NCBI RefSeq assembly: GCF_030272615.1
Contig: NC_081414.1
Location: 1,985,501 to 2,049,500 of the forward strand
Length of the DNA: 64,000 nucleotides
Origin: Cryptomeria japonica
Taxonomy: Eukaryota; Streptophyta; Pinopsida; Cupressales; Cupressaceae
Reading direction: 5' to 3'
Shown: piece after piece, positions 23,854 to 35,001 of the stretch
Layout of the letters: each line of letters opens with the position of its first letter
How positions within the stretch are numbered: position 1 is the first letter of the stretch
Program-made: the position numbers and the translations under genes
Notes under the pieces: model-generated
Told to the model about the DNA's origin: nothing
Database searches by the model: none
What the model saw: the letters and a program-made list of their open reading frames with translations, nothing else

Positions 23854-26800
23854 TTAGTTACCATTTGGAGGTGGCAACTGATCAAAAATGGATTTGTACT
23901 TTTTCTTGGCTTCGGTGAGAGTGACAAAGAGTGCATCCTTTACACTGTCCATTAAAGAATTTTATGCATTAATATCAGCCAATAATGAAATTAGGCCATC
24001 TAAAGTGCTTCCCTCTTGTGTAGTAGAGAGGTAAGTGGCTTAATTGAGCTGTTCTTGAAAATGTTTGAAGTGTCATTATGTCCATCCTGATCTTGTGTTC
24101 TTCATTCCTCAGTTCCAATTGTTGAGCCATGAGCTGTTGTAGCTTAGTATAAAAATTTTGAACTGAATTGGGCTCGGGGGTCAACTTATTTGAGAGATCA
24201 GTGATCTCTTTCTCAATTGCTTCTATTTTATTCTTAATGTCCTTAATGAATAAAGAAAATGTGTAGAGTTTCTGAAATAATGAAAGAATGTGCTTGAGTT
24301 GAGGGGACAACTCAACAATAAATTTGACAAGTTTTACCTTGCCAACAACAATGGATTTCTATACTTCCTCTATCATTTTAGCAGTTAGCTCCTTGTCTTT
24401 TAGTTATCTCAAGTATTCCGATGCATCTACTCCAGATGTCTCAATCTAATTTAGGAGTTCATCCAATTGAATATGGATGGCTACATCGGTTGATACTGTA
24501 GCTGAAGGTAGCATATCTGATAGTAAGGTCTTTACCTTTTGGAGTACTTTATTCTTCTTTTGCATGGCCAGTTGCTTCTCTTGTTTGGCCTTTGCTTTGC
24601 ACAGTTCACCGAATTCAGTGAGTGCTTGCCCTTTCAATTTGGAGATGTCTACATTGGGCAACACTATCGGTTTCAATAAATTTATTTTGAAACTATGCTT
24701 TTTCAACTTCTTTTCTTTACCTTTCACCGGGTGAACCACTACAATAGCTTGAGAGGCTTGAGGACCCTCGGTAGGTTGCTTGGTAGAGACAACACTTTGG
24801 TTGGTTTCTTTAGCCTCGGTAGTGTCCTTCAGTGTCTTGGTGCTTAGTGTCTCAGTTGTAACATTTTTCGTGCTAGAAGGTGCTTAAGAGGTTTGTTCTT
24901 GTGAAGTACCTTCTGCTGTAGACTTTTGACCTTTGGTGCCTTCATCTGTATCCTGAGGAGCTTCAGTTGTAGCAAGTTGATTGATCAGTGGGTAAGGTTG
25001 AACTTGTTCCAAAATAGATTCACTGGAGACAAGTTTTGCATAAGCATTGCCTTCTATCATTTCTTGTTTAGGTGCCTCTGCATCCATGATATCTTCATCT
25101 ATTTGAATGGTGTCAGCAGGGTCTTGCTCGGTGACATCAGGCTCTTGGTCGGTGACATCGACTATTTCCACTATAGATTGTTCACCAGCATTATTTCTTT
25201 GAAAGATGTCCTGCCATTGCTCTTTTTTTTCCTTCTCCACTTCTATATATAGGCCATTCATCAATTTCAAGGCCTTTTGTTTTACTGTAAATTGTGTTTG
25301 GTTGTTTGTCAGATGTTCTTTTATTTCATCAACCGACATATCAGGAAAGAGATGCACCAGACTTCTTTCTCTGATTTGTTTCTCCGAGTCTAGGGCATAT
25401 TGCCATCTAGTTTCAATATGTGCATATAATTCCTTAGGAATAGAATTACATACTTCTAATGGGACCACTCAGAATTTTAGAAGTGTGCAAATGACAACTT
25501 CTTCAATTTGCCTCTTTTCATCAGTAGATCTGGATTCATATTTGACAAATCTGAATCCACCAAATCCACCATATTCCTTCAGATTATTACAAAAAATTTC
25601 TACACTATGTACATCTACCTTCTTGCTTTTCACAATCTGAAATTTACTTGCATCTTCAGATTCGGTATCACTCGACTCTTTTGGCAAAATGAGTCTCCGA
25701 GTAGATTTCTTGTAAGTTTTAGTTACCTTAGGAATGGCAACAGTCTTTTGTTTCTTACTCGGTGATGTAGCAGATGCCCTTGTGTTAGGTCTCTTTGTTG
25801 GAGGAGTTGGTAGGGCCATTGAAGTGTCCTGCTTCTTTCTCTTCAACACTTTTCCCTTAGGCAATTCAGTGCTAAGTGTTATGGTTGCTTCTTGGGCTTT
25901 TGTCTCCTCTTCGGTGATGGCTAGAATGCCTTTGATAGGTGTGGAGGAAGACTCTTCTCTGAATTTCTCAATTAATGCCTTAATCATCTTTGATGCCTTC
26001 CTTCTAGCTTTGGGTACTACAATTCTCATCTTTACTTTTTCTTTCACCTCTTCATAGGTTCCATACCTCAGCTCAGTAGTATACCTTGGTAGTGTCAGAA
26101 ATGCATCAATTTGCTGTTGTGTGATACCAAAATCAATCTCGTAACCCATAGGTGATAAAGATTGAATCCTTGGTTCCACAACATTCACATAACAGTAATC
26201 GGTGTCGACTTCAAAACATATTTCATCTTTGTATTTTTCTACTAGTTGGGGTGGAATTTGGTACCTATTATGCATTTTCTCTTGGAACTTGCTGAAGTAA
26301 TCATCCATTATATCATTAAAGTTATCACCTAACTTCTTGATGAAGTCATTGATCTGATGGGTGATTGGTCAGTGTAGTTCCCAAACAACTTTACCGACTG
26401 TTGGAAAAAACTTCTCAAAGTAGAAAAACATACATACAAGTAGTGATCCAAATTTTAGAGTATTTGTCGAGTTGTTCTTCTTCGGCTTCTTGATTGTGTT
26501 CAGATTTTCAAACAAGTTCTTCAACAATACTTCACACAATTCAATTTTCATGCCTTTCTTAACAATTTTGTATGCTAAGTCCACTGCTGCACAGGGTACA
26601 CTGTTTTCCCTTGCCGATTGGAAGAAACAGTAACCAATTACTCTAATGGAAAATTTGAGTTCAGGATCTGTGACATTGTTCAACTTTAGACCTCTGCAAT
26701 CAGATTCTACTCCAGTCAAAATAATCAATTCCTTCTGTGATATCATTTTCTATGCTCGAGCATGATCATAGATAGGATAACCGGTGATCAGATGAATGAT

Positions 26801-27190
26801 TTCTTTAGTGATCTTAAACGGTTGCTCTTGTAGCCACATGAAATGATCATGCACTCGGCTTAGTACAAACTTGACCCACTGGGGTTTGAACACATGGGGA
26901 TAGGTTAGGGCTTTAGTCAATCCCTTGATTTTGATGTGCTCATACTTGCTATCCATTTTACCATCTGTGCACAATTCATCATATGCATCTTTGATCTCAA
27001 CATGACCGAGTTCTTCAACACGACATTTGGTGAAGAATCTCACATCCTCGACTAACAAGACTCGATCCGAGATGAGTGAAAAGGTAGTTTTGTCATCCGG
27101 TTCAGATGCAATTTTGGGAGTCAAAGAGTATTTTAGTGAGGGATTCTCTACATTCTTAACATCAATGGGGTCTTGGATCTTAGGTGCCAT
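23854..27190 (-). pseudogene. R3 ORF2: unknown protein of about 1,110 codons
   Basis: Homologue of the R2 ORF2, starting MAPKIQDP at 27190 and ending ..PPNGN at 23854. The same parts are seen: an N-terminal globular region with KITKEIIHLITGYPIYDHA; a basic and Ser/Thr/Pro-rich middle (KRKKQDTSMALPTPPTKRP); an acidic segment with DVTEQDPADTIQIDEDIMD; and a coiled-coil-prone C-terminus. Stops near 26747 (probable CAG to TAG) and 26369, and small frame changes downstream, break it at places other than those in R2, so the ancestor of both copies had one long frame. That independent decay suggests the protein mattered to the family at least until it was last mobile. Function unknown. Confidence 0.78.
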
Positions 27191-27740
27191 TTTGATTTCA
27201 GATAAAAATTGACACAGGAACCTTAGGGTTTGAGAACTTAACAAACGGCAGACGCTTCACACTCAGTAGATAATAACAACTTAATGAGTTTGGTAAACTA
27301 GCTTAGCAATGCGATGAGATTTGATGTAAATACCTTAGATTTCACTTTGAAGATGGTTTGATCACCTTGATTCGCTCTTCTCTACTTCTCAAAAACTTGG
27401 TGAATGAAAATGACCTCAAAGAATGCTTTAAGTACATAATAAACCTTATCAGGCTCCGTGCAAGTTAGGTCAAAGACATTAAATGCACTCGATTCTACTT
27501 AACTTTCTTTCCCTTTTTGCACTTTAACCGAGTAACCAAATTTCCTTCATATACCGACTTGACAGGCTTCTTGAATTCACTGACTTGCAGATTTCCTGTA
27601 AAGTGCTCCAAAAGACTTTGATAGAATCTCAAACTTACTACTACATCTTACTATGCAGATTTTGAGTTCAGTACATACTAAAATAGGAACTATTTAAGGT
27701 TTATCCTTGTGAGAATGCAGTCCCTTCATACCTTTACCGA

Positions 27741-29091
27741 TTAATTTGGAGTGGGAGCACCTAACTTGGTAGGTAAGGTGCTTTCTTTATTTGACACAAT
27801 TTCCTTCTTTCTCCAAATCATCTTTAATTTCTCTTTTATTTCCTCAGTGTCTTCTCTAGGTTGATATCTATAATCTCCAGCCAAATGTCCAACTTTGTGA
27901 CAATGAAAACATGCCATACCAAGATTTCTCCATGATCTTCGGTTGTTCATTCCAAACCTTCTAAAGCAGTTGGCACTTATATGTCCATATCTTCCACAAC
28001 ATTCACACCATATCCTTGTATTGTAATCCCATGGTACTGCAGAATATTGTCAGTAAGGATTTGTGTGAGTTCGGTAACCTCTAGTATTTGCTCGGTGTGC
28101 AGACCACATGTGGTTCTTTTGCTTAAACAAACACTTCTCGATACTATGTCCATATCTATTGCAGTTTTTACAAAACCCTTTGAATTTTGCCTTCTGATAA
28201 TTGTTAACAGACTTTGTCCTACATTGATTAGATGTGTGACCATATTTATTGCAATTGTAACAATAACCATTAGTCTTAGTGGTATTCGGTTGCTTACCTT
28301 TTTTGATTTGACACATGTTGGTAGTATGACCTTGATTTCCACAGTAGTTGCAAATAGGCTTCTTTCTTTTGATGTTCTTCTTGATTCCATCTTGCTTTGA
28401 TGATTCTCCTCTCTCGGTAGTGCAGATTCCCTTCTCGGTAGTCTTTTCCTATTTAACTGAGTCCTCCTTCTTTGTAGGGTCATCTTGTATTCAATTTCTC
28501 ATCCAACGTCTTTGATGCTTCATACCTCTTCTTCAGTGTTTCCTTGGATTTCTTCTCTGTTTCAAGTTCATTGCTCAACCTTGATACTTCAAGTTTCAAT
28601 TCTTGATTCTCATCATCTTTTAGATTTGCTTCATGATGTGCATAACCTAGTTGATCTGATAGATTTTGTTGAATCCCAGTCAACCTTATGATTTCATCAT
28701 CCTTATTAGATACTAAAGCTTCAAGTTGTTGTTTCTCTCTTTCTAGATCTCTTACTTTGTCCTCGGTTGTCCTCAATGCATCAAGATTTTCAGTCATCTA
28801 TTTGCTAAAATGTTCATGTTCTCTTTTCATTGCTTTTAGTTGATCAGTCAGTGCTTTGTTCTTTTCTTTCAATTGTCCAATCATTTCTTCAGTCTCTTCA
28901 GACATACTGTTCTTAGACGATGTCTCAATTTGTTCCACTAACTCTTGAGAGTCCTGCAAATCATCAGATAATCTTCTTCTCACTTTCAGAGATTTTTGCA
29001 TTTGCCTTTGCATGTCTGCAATCACTTGATTAGCATGATCCAATTCTTCTTGCAGATACACAATCCTCCGAGATTGTTTGTAGCCTTCCAT
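27741..29091 (-). pseudogene. R3 ORF1: coiled-coil protein with five zinc knuckles
   Basis: Start ATG at 29091, 63 bases from the LTR as in R2. The coiled coil is open over residues 1-200 apart from one stop near 28798. The five knuckles follow; the fourth is intact here (CECCGRYGHISANC) whereas R2 has lost its last Cys, and the fifth reads CFHCHKVGHLAGDY with the last Cys lost, whereas it is intact in R2. The complementary damage shows the ancestor had five complete knuckles. A frame change lies near 28320-28480. Confidence 0.8.
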
Positions 29092-29153
29092 TGGTAAGAT
29101 CTTTCTCTTTAAGTAGTTAAACCCTTTTTCAAGATTCAAGCTTTGATACCAAT

Positions 29154-30354
29154 TGTTAGGCCCAACATGGAAAGCTAATGTACTGAGAGGGGAGGGGTGA
29201 ATCAGTACTTCAAATCCTTTTATCAACAATATCTTTACTGTTATGCATAAACCAAAAACTATTGTAACATAACATAAAGATAAAACAAATAAGTAACAAT
29301 CATACATGATTCACTCCATAACACATATATTTTGGTTACGAAGAAACTCTTGGTTAGAGAGAAAAACTGCGATGGGGATGGCACCCACAACTTCACTACT
29401 ACAATAATAAAGAGTGCTCGGTTAGAGCTACATGTTTAGCTATTTCTGATAGCTTACCCTGTTAGGAGTAACAAGATCTGTTAGATCCACCTTGCTAAAG
29501 GATTTTACAACACTTTATATAAATGTTGCACCTGGTTAGAGGCTTTACAATTTATACACTTGATTAGAGTCTTTTACCCTGTTAAAGGTTTCTCTTACAA
29601 CTTCAAAATATTACAATAAGACTTTACAAATATATGCAACTTTACATTTGAAATGTTGTAGTAGATTCTATGTCCTCAAAATAAGATTACCTTGCTTATA
29701 GCATACCTCGGTAACTCATAAAGTAACTCGGTAAACCCTTATGTTTACTCTGTTCTTTGACTGTTCTCTAAAAACCTTCTCGGTGACCTCTGTGTCTCTG
29801 TAACAGTCATAATACTCTGTGATTTCTCATGTATCACATATGTCTTGATTCATACACATATGCACACACATTTCTCTCATTCACATATATCTCTAACCCT
29901 AAATTCATGTTGTATAAATAGATTTCTTATGTCGGTGATCTGATTCATTGCTTCGATCTTACAAACATGATTTCTCGAATGAATAACCATGCAAAATATT
30001 TCATTGGTTAGATGACCTCAAAATTATACAAAATCTATATGTGCAATTTCCAATGCGATAACGGTTCTATGTGCCTCGATCTTGTAACATGTTTTCATAT
30101 GTGTGTCCAAGTTCAATGAATCTGGTAACACGTTTCACTCAGTGTATATCAACTCGGTGTATTATCTTTATTGCTTGGTAGACATGAAATAACACTTGGT
30201 AGATAGCTCGGTGTATACTGGGCTTTGTGATTGTTTTCCTTCTGTAACCGACTAGACTGTTCATACCGACTAAATATTTCGGTAGTAGTAACCGACTAGA
30301 GTATATAGAATGACTTTGGATATAAAACTAATGGCAATTTGATAAGTTGTAACA
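29154..30354 (-). repeat. R3 5' LTR
   Basis: 1,201 bp. It differs from the other R3 LTR by a few percent by eye and by an extra 20 bp or so near 30180 (a second GGTAGA phrase). Confidence 0.9.
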
Positions 30355-31789
30355 AAAGATTCTCTATATTTCATTGTGATTTTTGATTCTGAAAAGTATA
30401 TGGATTGTGTGAATATATTTAAAGGGTGGTTTTGTTTTGGGATAGGAATTTTTACCTATGCTTGGTTCCCTCATTTTGATATTCAATCGGTGAAGCCATA
30501 GTTTATGCCCTACTGGGTAACTTTCCTGGGTCTTCCTTTGGAGTATTGTGATGTGTATATGGTTGAAATCCTAGCAAACAAATTGGGCATCTTTATTAAG
30601 CATGATTTAGTTCCTTTCGAATGGCCTCATATTCTGGTTAGGGTTTGTTTGTTATTAAATCTATCTAAACCCATTCCCTCTGAGATTACTATTTGCTCCA
30701 AATATGGTGCGTGGATTCAGCCTGTGGTAATTCAAGGTTCGATCACTATTCATTCTTGTGCTTCGTTACTTGGCCATTTCACCTCTCAATGTTGTGGTGA
30801 TTCTGATGCACCTTTACAAGTTTGTTTAGATTTTTCATCTGATTTTTCGCCAATGATCCTTTTTTAAAAGTAAAGATCGTCAGTCTTTGAAGGATCATAA
30901 TGTTACGGATTTTGCTCCTTTACCTCTTTCTATTACATCTCTCGTTTCTTTTTCTAGATATACCGAATGTGATGTGCCTCTGATGGATTTTACTTTTCTC
31001 TGCTCTTTGGCTGTGTTCTTCTTTGTTCTATTTGCCATTCGTTGGTTTTGTTCTATTTCTTCAAACTCGATTAAGTTTCTTCCTAGTCCTTTCAAGGATT
31101 ATTGGTCTTTTGAATTTCATTTTGAACCTTTTCTGTTCTCCTCTGTGAATTTTTTTCAAATTTATTGTCCTTCGGTTCCGCTCCCAAAATTGTTGTTACC
31201 TTCTAATGGTTGCACAGATCATTGCTCTGTTAATTCTTCTCCTCGTTCTTCTTTTGTGGGTCTGGTGGATGATACCAAAATTGTTCATAGTTTGATTTTT
31301 GATAGTGATTCTTTTTTGCCCATTCCAAGGTCTCCTTCTTCTCTTTCTGTTTCTGAAGAGAAGATTCATCTTATTGCTTCAGATATTTTATTTTTCAGTT
31401 TCTTCTGATCTATTTGATGAGATTGTTGCAAAGGAATTTCTTGAATTTGCTTTTTCTTCTGCATCTGCCTCTTCGGGGCCTCTCCATGATGGTTATCATG
31501 TTTCCTCTTCTCAGCCAAATTCAGTTGAAGGTGTGGATGCGGATCTTATTGATAGTCCTTCGTCAACTATTTCTAATATGTATGGATTTTATTTCTTTCA
31601 GAAGTTAGTCTTGGAGAAATCTCCTTTTGTTTCCCCCCTATTGTTAAAACTCCTAAGAAGAGGGGTCAGAAACCAAAATTGGCTAAAATCAAGGAGGAGA
31701 TTACGGATGGTATTCAATCCAATATTGTACAGAAATTTGCTTCCCAAGTCAAAACAAGGAGGGCATGTTTCTCTCCTTGTGATAAATGA
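30355..31789 (+). pseudogene. LINE L2, piece 2: ORF1 (DUF4283, knuckle, basic C-terminus)
   Basis: Continues ORF1 after R3. The phrase PYWVTFLGLPLEYCDVYMVE (about 30508-30567) is the core of DUF4283, the domain at the N-terminus of plant LINE ORF1 proteins. SCASLLGHFTSQC (about 30757-30795) is a worn CCHC knuckle. A Ser/Pro-rich middle follows, and the basic end PKKRGQKPKLAKIKEE (about 31650-31697). One-base shifts (one in the T run near 30860) and stops break it. The last stop, TGA at 31787-31789, overlaps the ATG of ORF2 at 31786 as ATGA. Confidence 0.75.
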
Positions 31790-32600
31790 GGATTTTATCT
31801 TGGAATGTTAGGGGCTTAAATTCCCCTGACAAAAGGGGAAGGATCAAGAAATTTCTTGATTCTTCAAAAGTAGATATCATCTTATTGCAAGAGTCTAAAC
31901 TTTCTCAGGATTATTTTGATAACATGATTTCCAAATGGTCTCTTTGAAAAGTTGTTCATGTTCCTTCTTTGGGTGCTTCTGGTAGTCTTATAACTTTATG
32001 GAATCCTAAATCAATCAAAGTTGAGATGTTATCTTTTGCTTCTCATTGGCAGTTGTTAAAGGTTGACAAGTTTGAAGTCTCTTTTGTTCTGTTTAATATT
32101 TATGGTTCGACTTCTCCTTCAAATAAAACTAACTTATGGGATTCCTTATCTGAATTAGTTTTACGATATGATTATTTTTTTATTGTGCTTGGGGGTGATT
32201 TCAATGCTCTCCTTTCCGTTGATGAAAAAAAAGGGGGTAATCCTACAACTCAGAACGTTATTGATGACTTTTCTTCCTTTGTACACAGTGCATTATTCGG
32301 TATTTTCCCTTCTAATGGTTCTTTCACTTGGACTAATAGGAGATATAAATGCTAGATTGCCTCTCGCCTTGATGGATTTCTTATTTCCCTAAACCTACGC
32401 TTTTGCAACTTTTCCTTTTCTTTTGAGATTCTTACCTCCTCAGATTCTGACCATTTCCCAATTTTGCTCAATTTTGATAAATTAGATCATGTTTCCTCTA
32501 TTAGACCTTCTTTTAAGTTTGAGAAAATGTGGTTCACTCATCCTTATTTTCTTTTTTTATTAAAGCAATGGTGGATAAGTGCTCCATTTTGCAAAGGTAT
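31786..32600 (+). pseudogene. LINE L2, piece 3: ORF2 endonuclease domain
   Basis: Begins MRILSWNVRGLNSP, the classic start of plant LINE ORF2 with the Asn of the apurinic-type endonuclease. Further catalytic motifs follow in order: LLQESK (Glu), GGDFNALL (Asp and Asn), ASRLDGFL and SDSDHFPI (the SDH of the active site). This nuclease nicks the target DNA to start target-primed reverse transcription. Stops at about 31945 and 32353 inactivate it. It is cut by R4 at 32600 (TSD GGTAT, 32596-32600). Confidence 0.88.
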
Positions 32601-33816
32601 TGTAGCGTCCTAAAATTGCGACACTTGCAATTTCGACTGCATTTGGGTCTTCACGATGGCGATGCAACACGGAACTTGAATGGAGACCCCGAAACTTGTT
32701 CATGACACCAAAAACTACATTTCTCAACACCCTGGCCTGATTCTCCTTGCACCCTGCTGTCCTGGGAGGTGGGACCATGGCGCCCAGCGCCCTGGTCCCT
32801 GGCCCTATTTTGGGCCCGGTCTCTTATGGGGCTTCGGGTCTTTAAGTTTGCAAATTGGAAAATAATCTTCCTAGGTCGGCCTAAGGTCGGGAAAATCAGT
32901 CTATCAGCCCTAATTGACAAGTATATAAACTACATTTCCTCTCTCAAAAAGGGAGGAGGACATATAGAGGGAAAAAAGGCAGAAATGATATTCAAACATT
33001 CAAGCATTCAAGCATTCAAGCATTCAAGCATTCAAGCATTCCTTCAAGCAATTGATCATTCTAAGTCTCCATTCAAGGCTAAGTGTTGCATTCAAGACAA
33101 GGATTCAACCATTGAAGAGGAGATCACTTACAACACATTACATACTACATACATTACACCTTCACATGTAAGAATACAAACATTCTTACAACAAGGTATC
33201 AGTACTTGTTTACATTACAAATATTTACATTTACAGCATTCTCATTTCTTGGTTAATTCCAAAACCGGGGTTTGACCTAAAGGCAAACCCCTCATCCCTA
33301 ACCCCCCAATCATCCTCTCTTTTCTGTGTGTAGGTTGCAGGTACGCGGCTGTAATTGAAGATCTGGAATCCTTGTGCAGAGACGAACAGATCCCCCTTCG
33401 TTTCGCGGATTTTTCGGAGGACCGTGTGCACGTCGGGTGCCATCGTCCTGTCAACTTTTGCTCAAATTTGCAGAACAGCACCGTCTCGACATTTTACTGC
33501 TAATTCCAGGTCCCCAGCTTCATCTCATATCCCTATCTCTGTTTATAAGCGAATCTTTCCTACTTTACATGCATTCCTAGTTCAATCCTTCTATCTACAT
33601 TTCTTTACAAAAGAGGGTATCCTTGATGTCACAACCCTTGAAACTCATTTAGAATCCAATCTTGCATTGTGTGGGACTGGATCTTGTGGGTTTCAACCCC
33701 TCTTTTGAATGTAAAGTCTCTCCTATGTGAAAACCATCAACCCTAGTGACTCTCCCTTCTCTCTCCTTGGAGTTGGGGAGGGGAGAACGACTAGGGTTCG
33801 ATTTTTCCGCTTTACA
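32601..33816 (+). repeat. R4 5' LTR
   Basis: 1,216 bp. TATA box TATATAAA at 32922-32929. One copy of a 31-bp GC-rich unit at 32772-32802. Five tandem copies of CATTCAAG at about 32997-33040. GGAGGACCGTGTGCAC at 33416-33431 recurs in the leader. Confidence 0.9.
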
Positions 33817-35001
33817 TTTTGGTGAACCCGACGTGAACATCCTCATTCTGATTATTCATGGTTAGATCTGAAAAATTTGCTTCCCTAATTACATTTCCAT
33901 GTTTGATCTTTGGCAAATTTTAGAGGCTAATTGCATAAAAACCCTAAAATTTTCTTTTTAGTAATTAAACTTGTAAAATGTTTAATTGTTAATGCTTGTT
34001 TCAGATCTACCCTTCTATTGCAAATTGACAATTCATATTTGTGCTTTAATTCTGAAAATTAAGTGGTTAAATGTCAAAACCCTAATTTTTAAAACCTTCT
34101 TGATTCAACCTTTGACTGATAATTTCACTAATCAAAACACCTCCAAATCGGCTGTAACTTTGGATTCCGCAACAAAATCACAATATCTTTCATCTCTGAA
34201 AATTTGGAAAAAATTTGTGAGGACCGTGTGCACCTCGAGCGCCATCATCCCCGACATTTTTTCCAAAATTTCAGGAGCTAGATCTTACTATATTTTTCTG
34301 CTAAAATCCAGAATTTTGGCTGATTTTATCAATTTTAACACCTTCAAAATTAAAGTCAAAGTTGGTCTAGCAATTGCTTGGATTGAGGCTTCTAATCATT
34401 CAAAAATTGTTGAAATTGAAATTCATATCAAAATTGTGTTTCTTACAGTCCTAAATCTGAAAAGTGTGTTAGCATTCATTCAAAATTTCAGTGCTTTATT
34501 CAAATTTTTACAATTTGTGACTTTTGAAATTAAGTGTCTAATTGCGATAACCTTGATTTCCACTTTCAAATTTGAATTTTGCGTGAAATTGAGTCAACTT
34601 TTAAATTTCAAAACTTGCATTGCTTTTAGTATTCCCTCTAAAATCATAAAATTCAAAATTTTAGTTTCCCTCTCTTTTTCAAAATTCAAAATTTGCATTT
34701 TTCAACAATCTTGGTAGGGTTCAATTTTGAGATTGCAACTTTAATTTGGCCTATCTACAGATCATAAAATCACTCAATTTTTTTCAGATTAGCTTTAAAA
34801 TCATCATAACTTTCATCCCTGAAAATTTTGAAAAAAGTTGCGAGGACCGTGTGCACTCCGTTCGCCACGGTCCCGGACATTTTTTCCGAAATTTCGGGAG
34901 ATTGTCCTGATTGCATTTAACAGCTTAAATCTAGGAGATTGGCTGATTTTATTGAAATTTGCTACCTCTAAAATTCAAAATCTTCTCTCTTTCTTTAGTG
35001 C
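33817..35001 (+). other. R4 leader with primer site and two copies of an LTR motif
   Basis: Primer site at 33820-33839. GAGGACCGTGTGCAC occurs at 34219-34233 and 34842-34856, each followed about 10 bp later by a GCCA..TCC..GACATTTTTTCC.AAATTTC block. These match the LTR copies. A 243-codon frame (33986-34717) is open but Phe/Lys/Ile-rich low complexity without a known motif; I do not call it a gene. Confidence 0.65.

Larger units (their letters stand above)
22274..30354 (-). mobile_element. R3: second copy of the R2 family, inverted
   Basis: 8,081 bp on the minus strand, flanked by a perfect TSD AAAGA (22269-22273 and 30355-30359). Element order, read leftwards: 5' LTR 29154-30354, primer site TTGGTATCAAAGCTTG (29137-29152), ORF1, spacer, ORF2, purine tract, 3' LTR 22274-23453. 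As in R2 there is no pol. R3 is better preserved than R2 in ORF2 (start and the 9595 frame intact). It interrupts ORF1 of LINE L2. Confidence 0.92.

Noticed and set aside
23854..27190. R3 ORF2 as a viral envelope gene
   Set aside because: Its position recalls the env-like frame of Sireviruses, but I see no signal peptide, no clear membrane anchor and no Cys pattern. Left as unknown.
32997..33050. CRISPR-like array from the CATTCAAG repeats
   Set aside because: Contiguous 8-bp tandem units without spacers inside a plant LTR; a microsatellite.
33986..34717. 243-codon open frame in the R4 leader
   Set aside because: Composition is Phe/Lys/Ile/Leu low complexity in A/T-rich leader DNA, no known motif, and it spans one of the LTR-derived 15-nt repeats. 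Probably open by chance.
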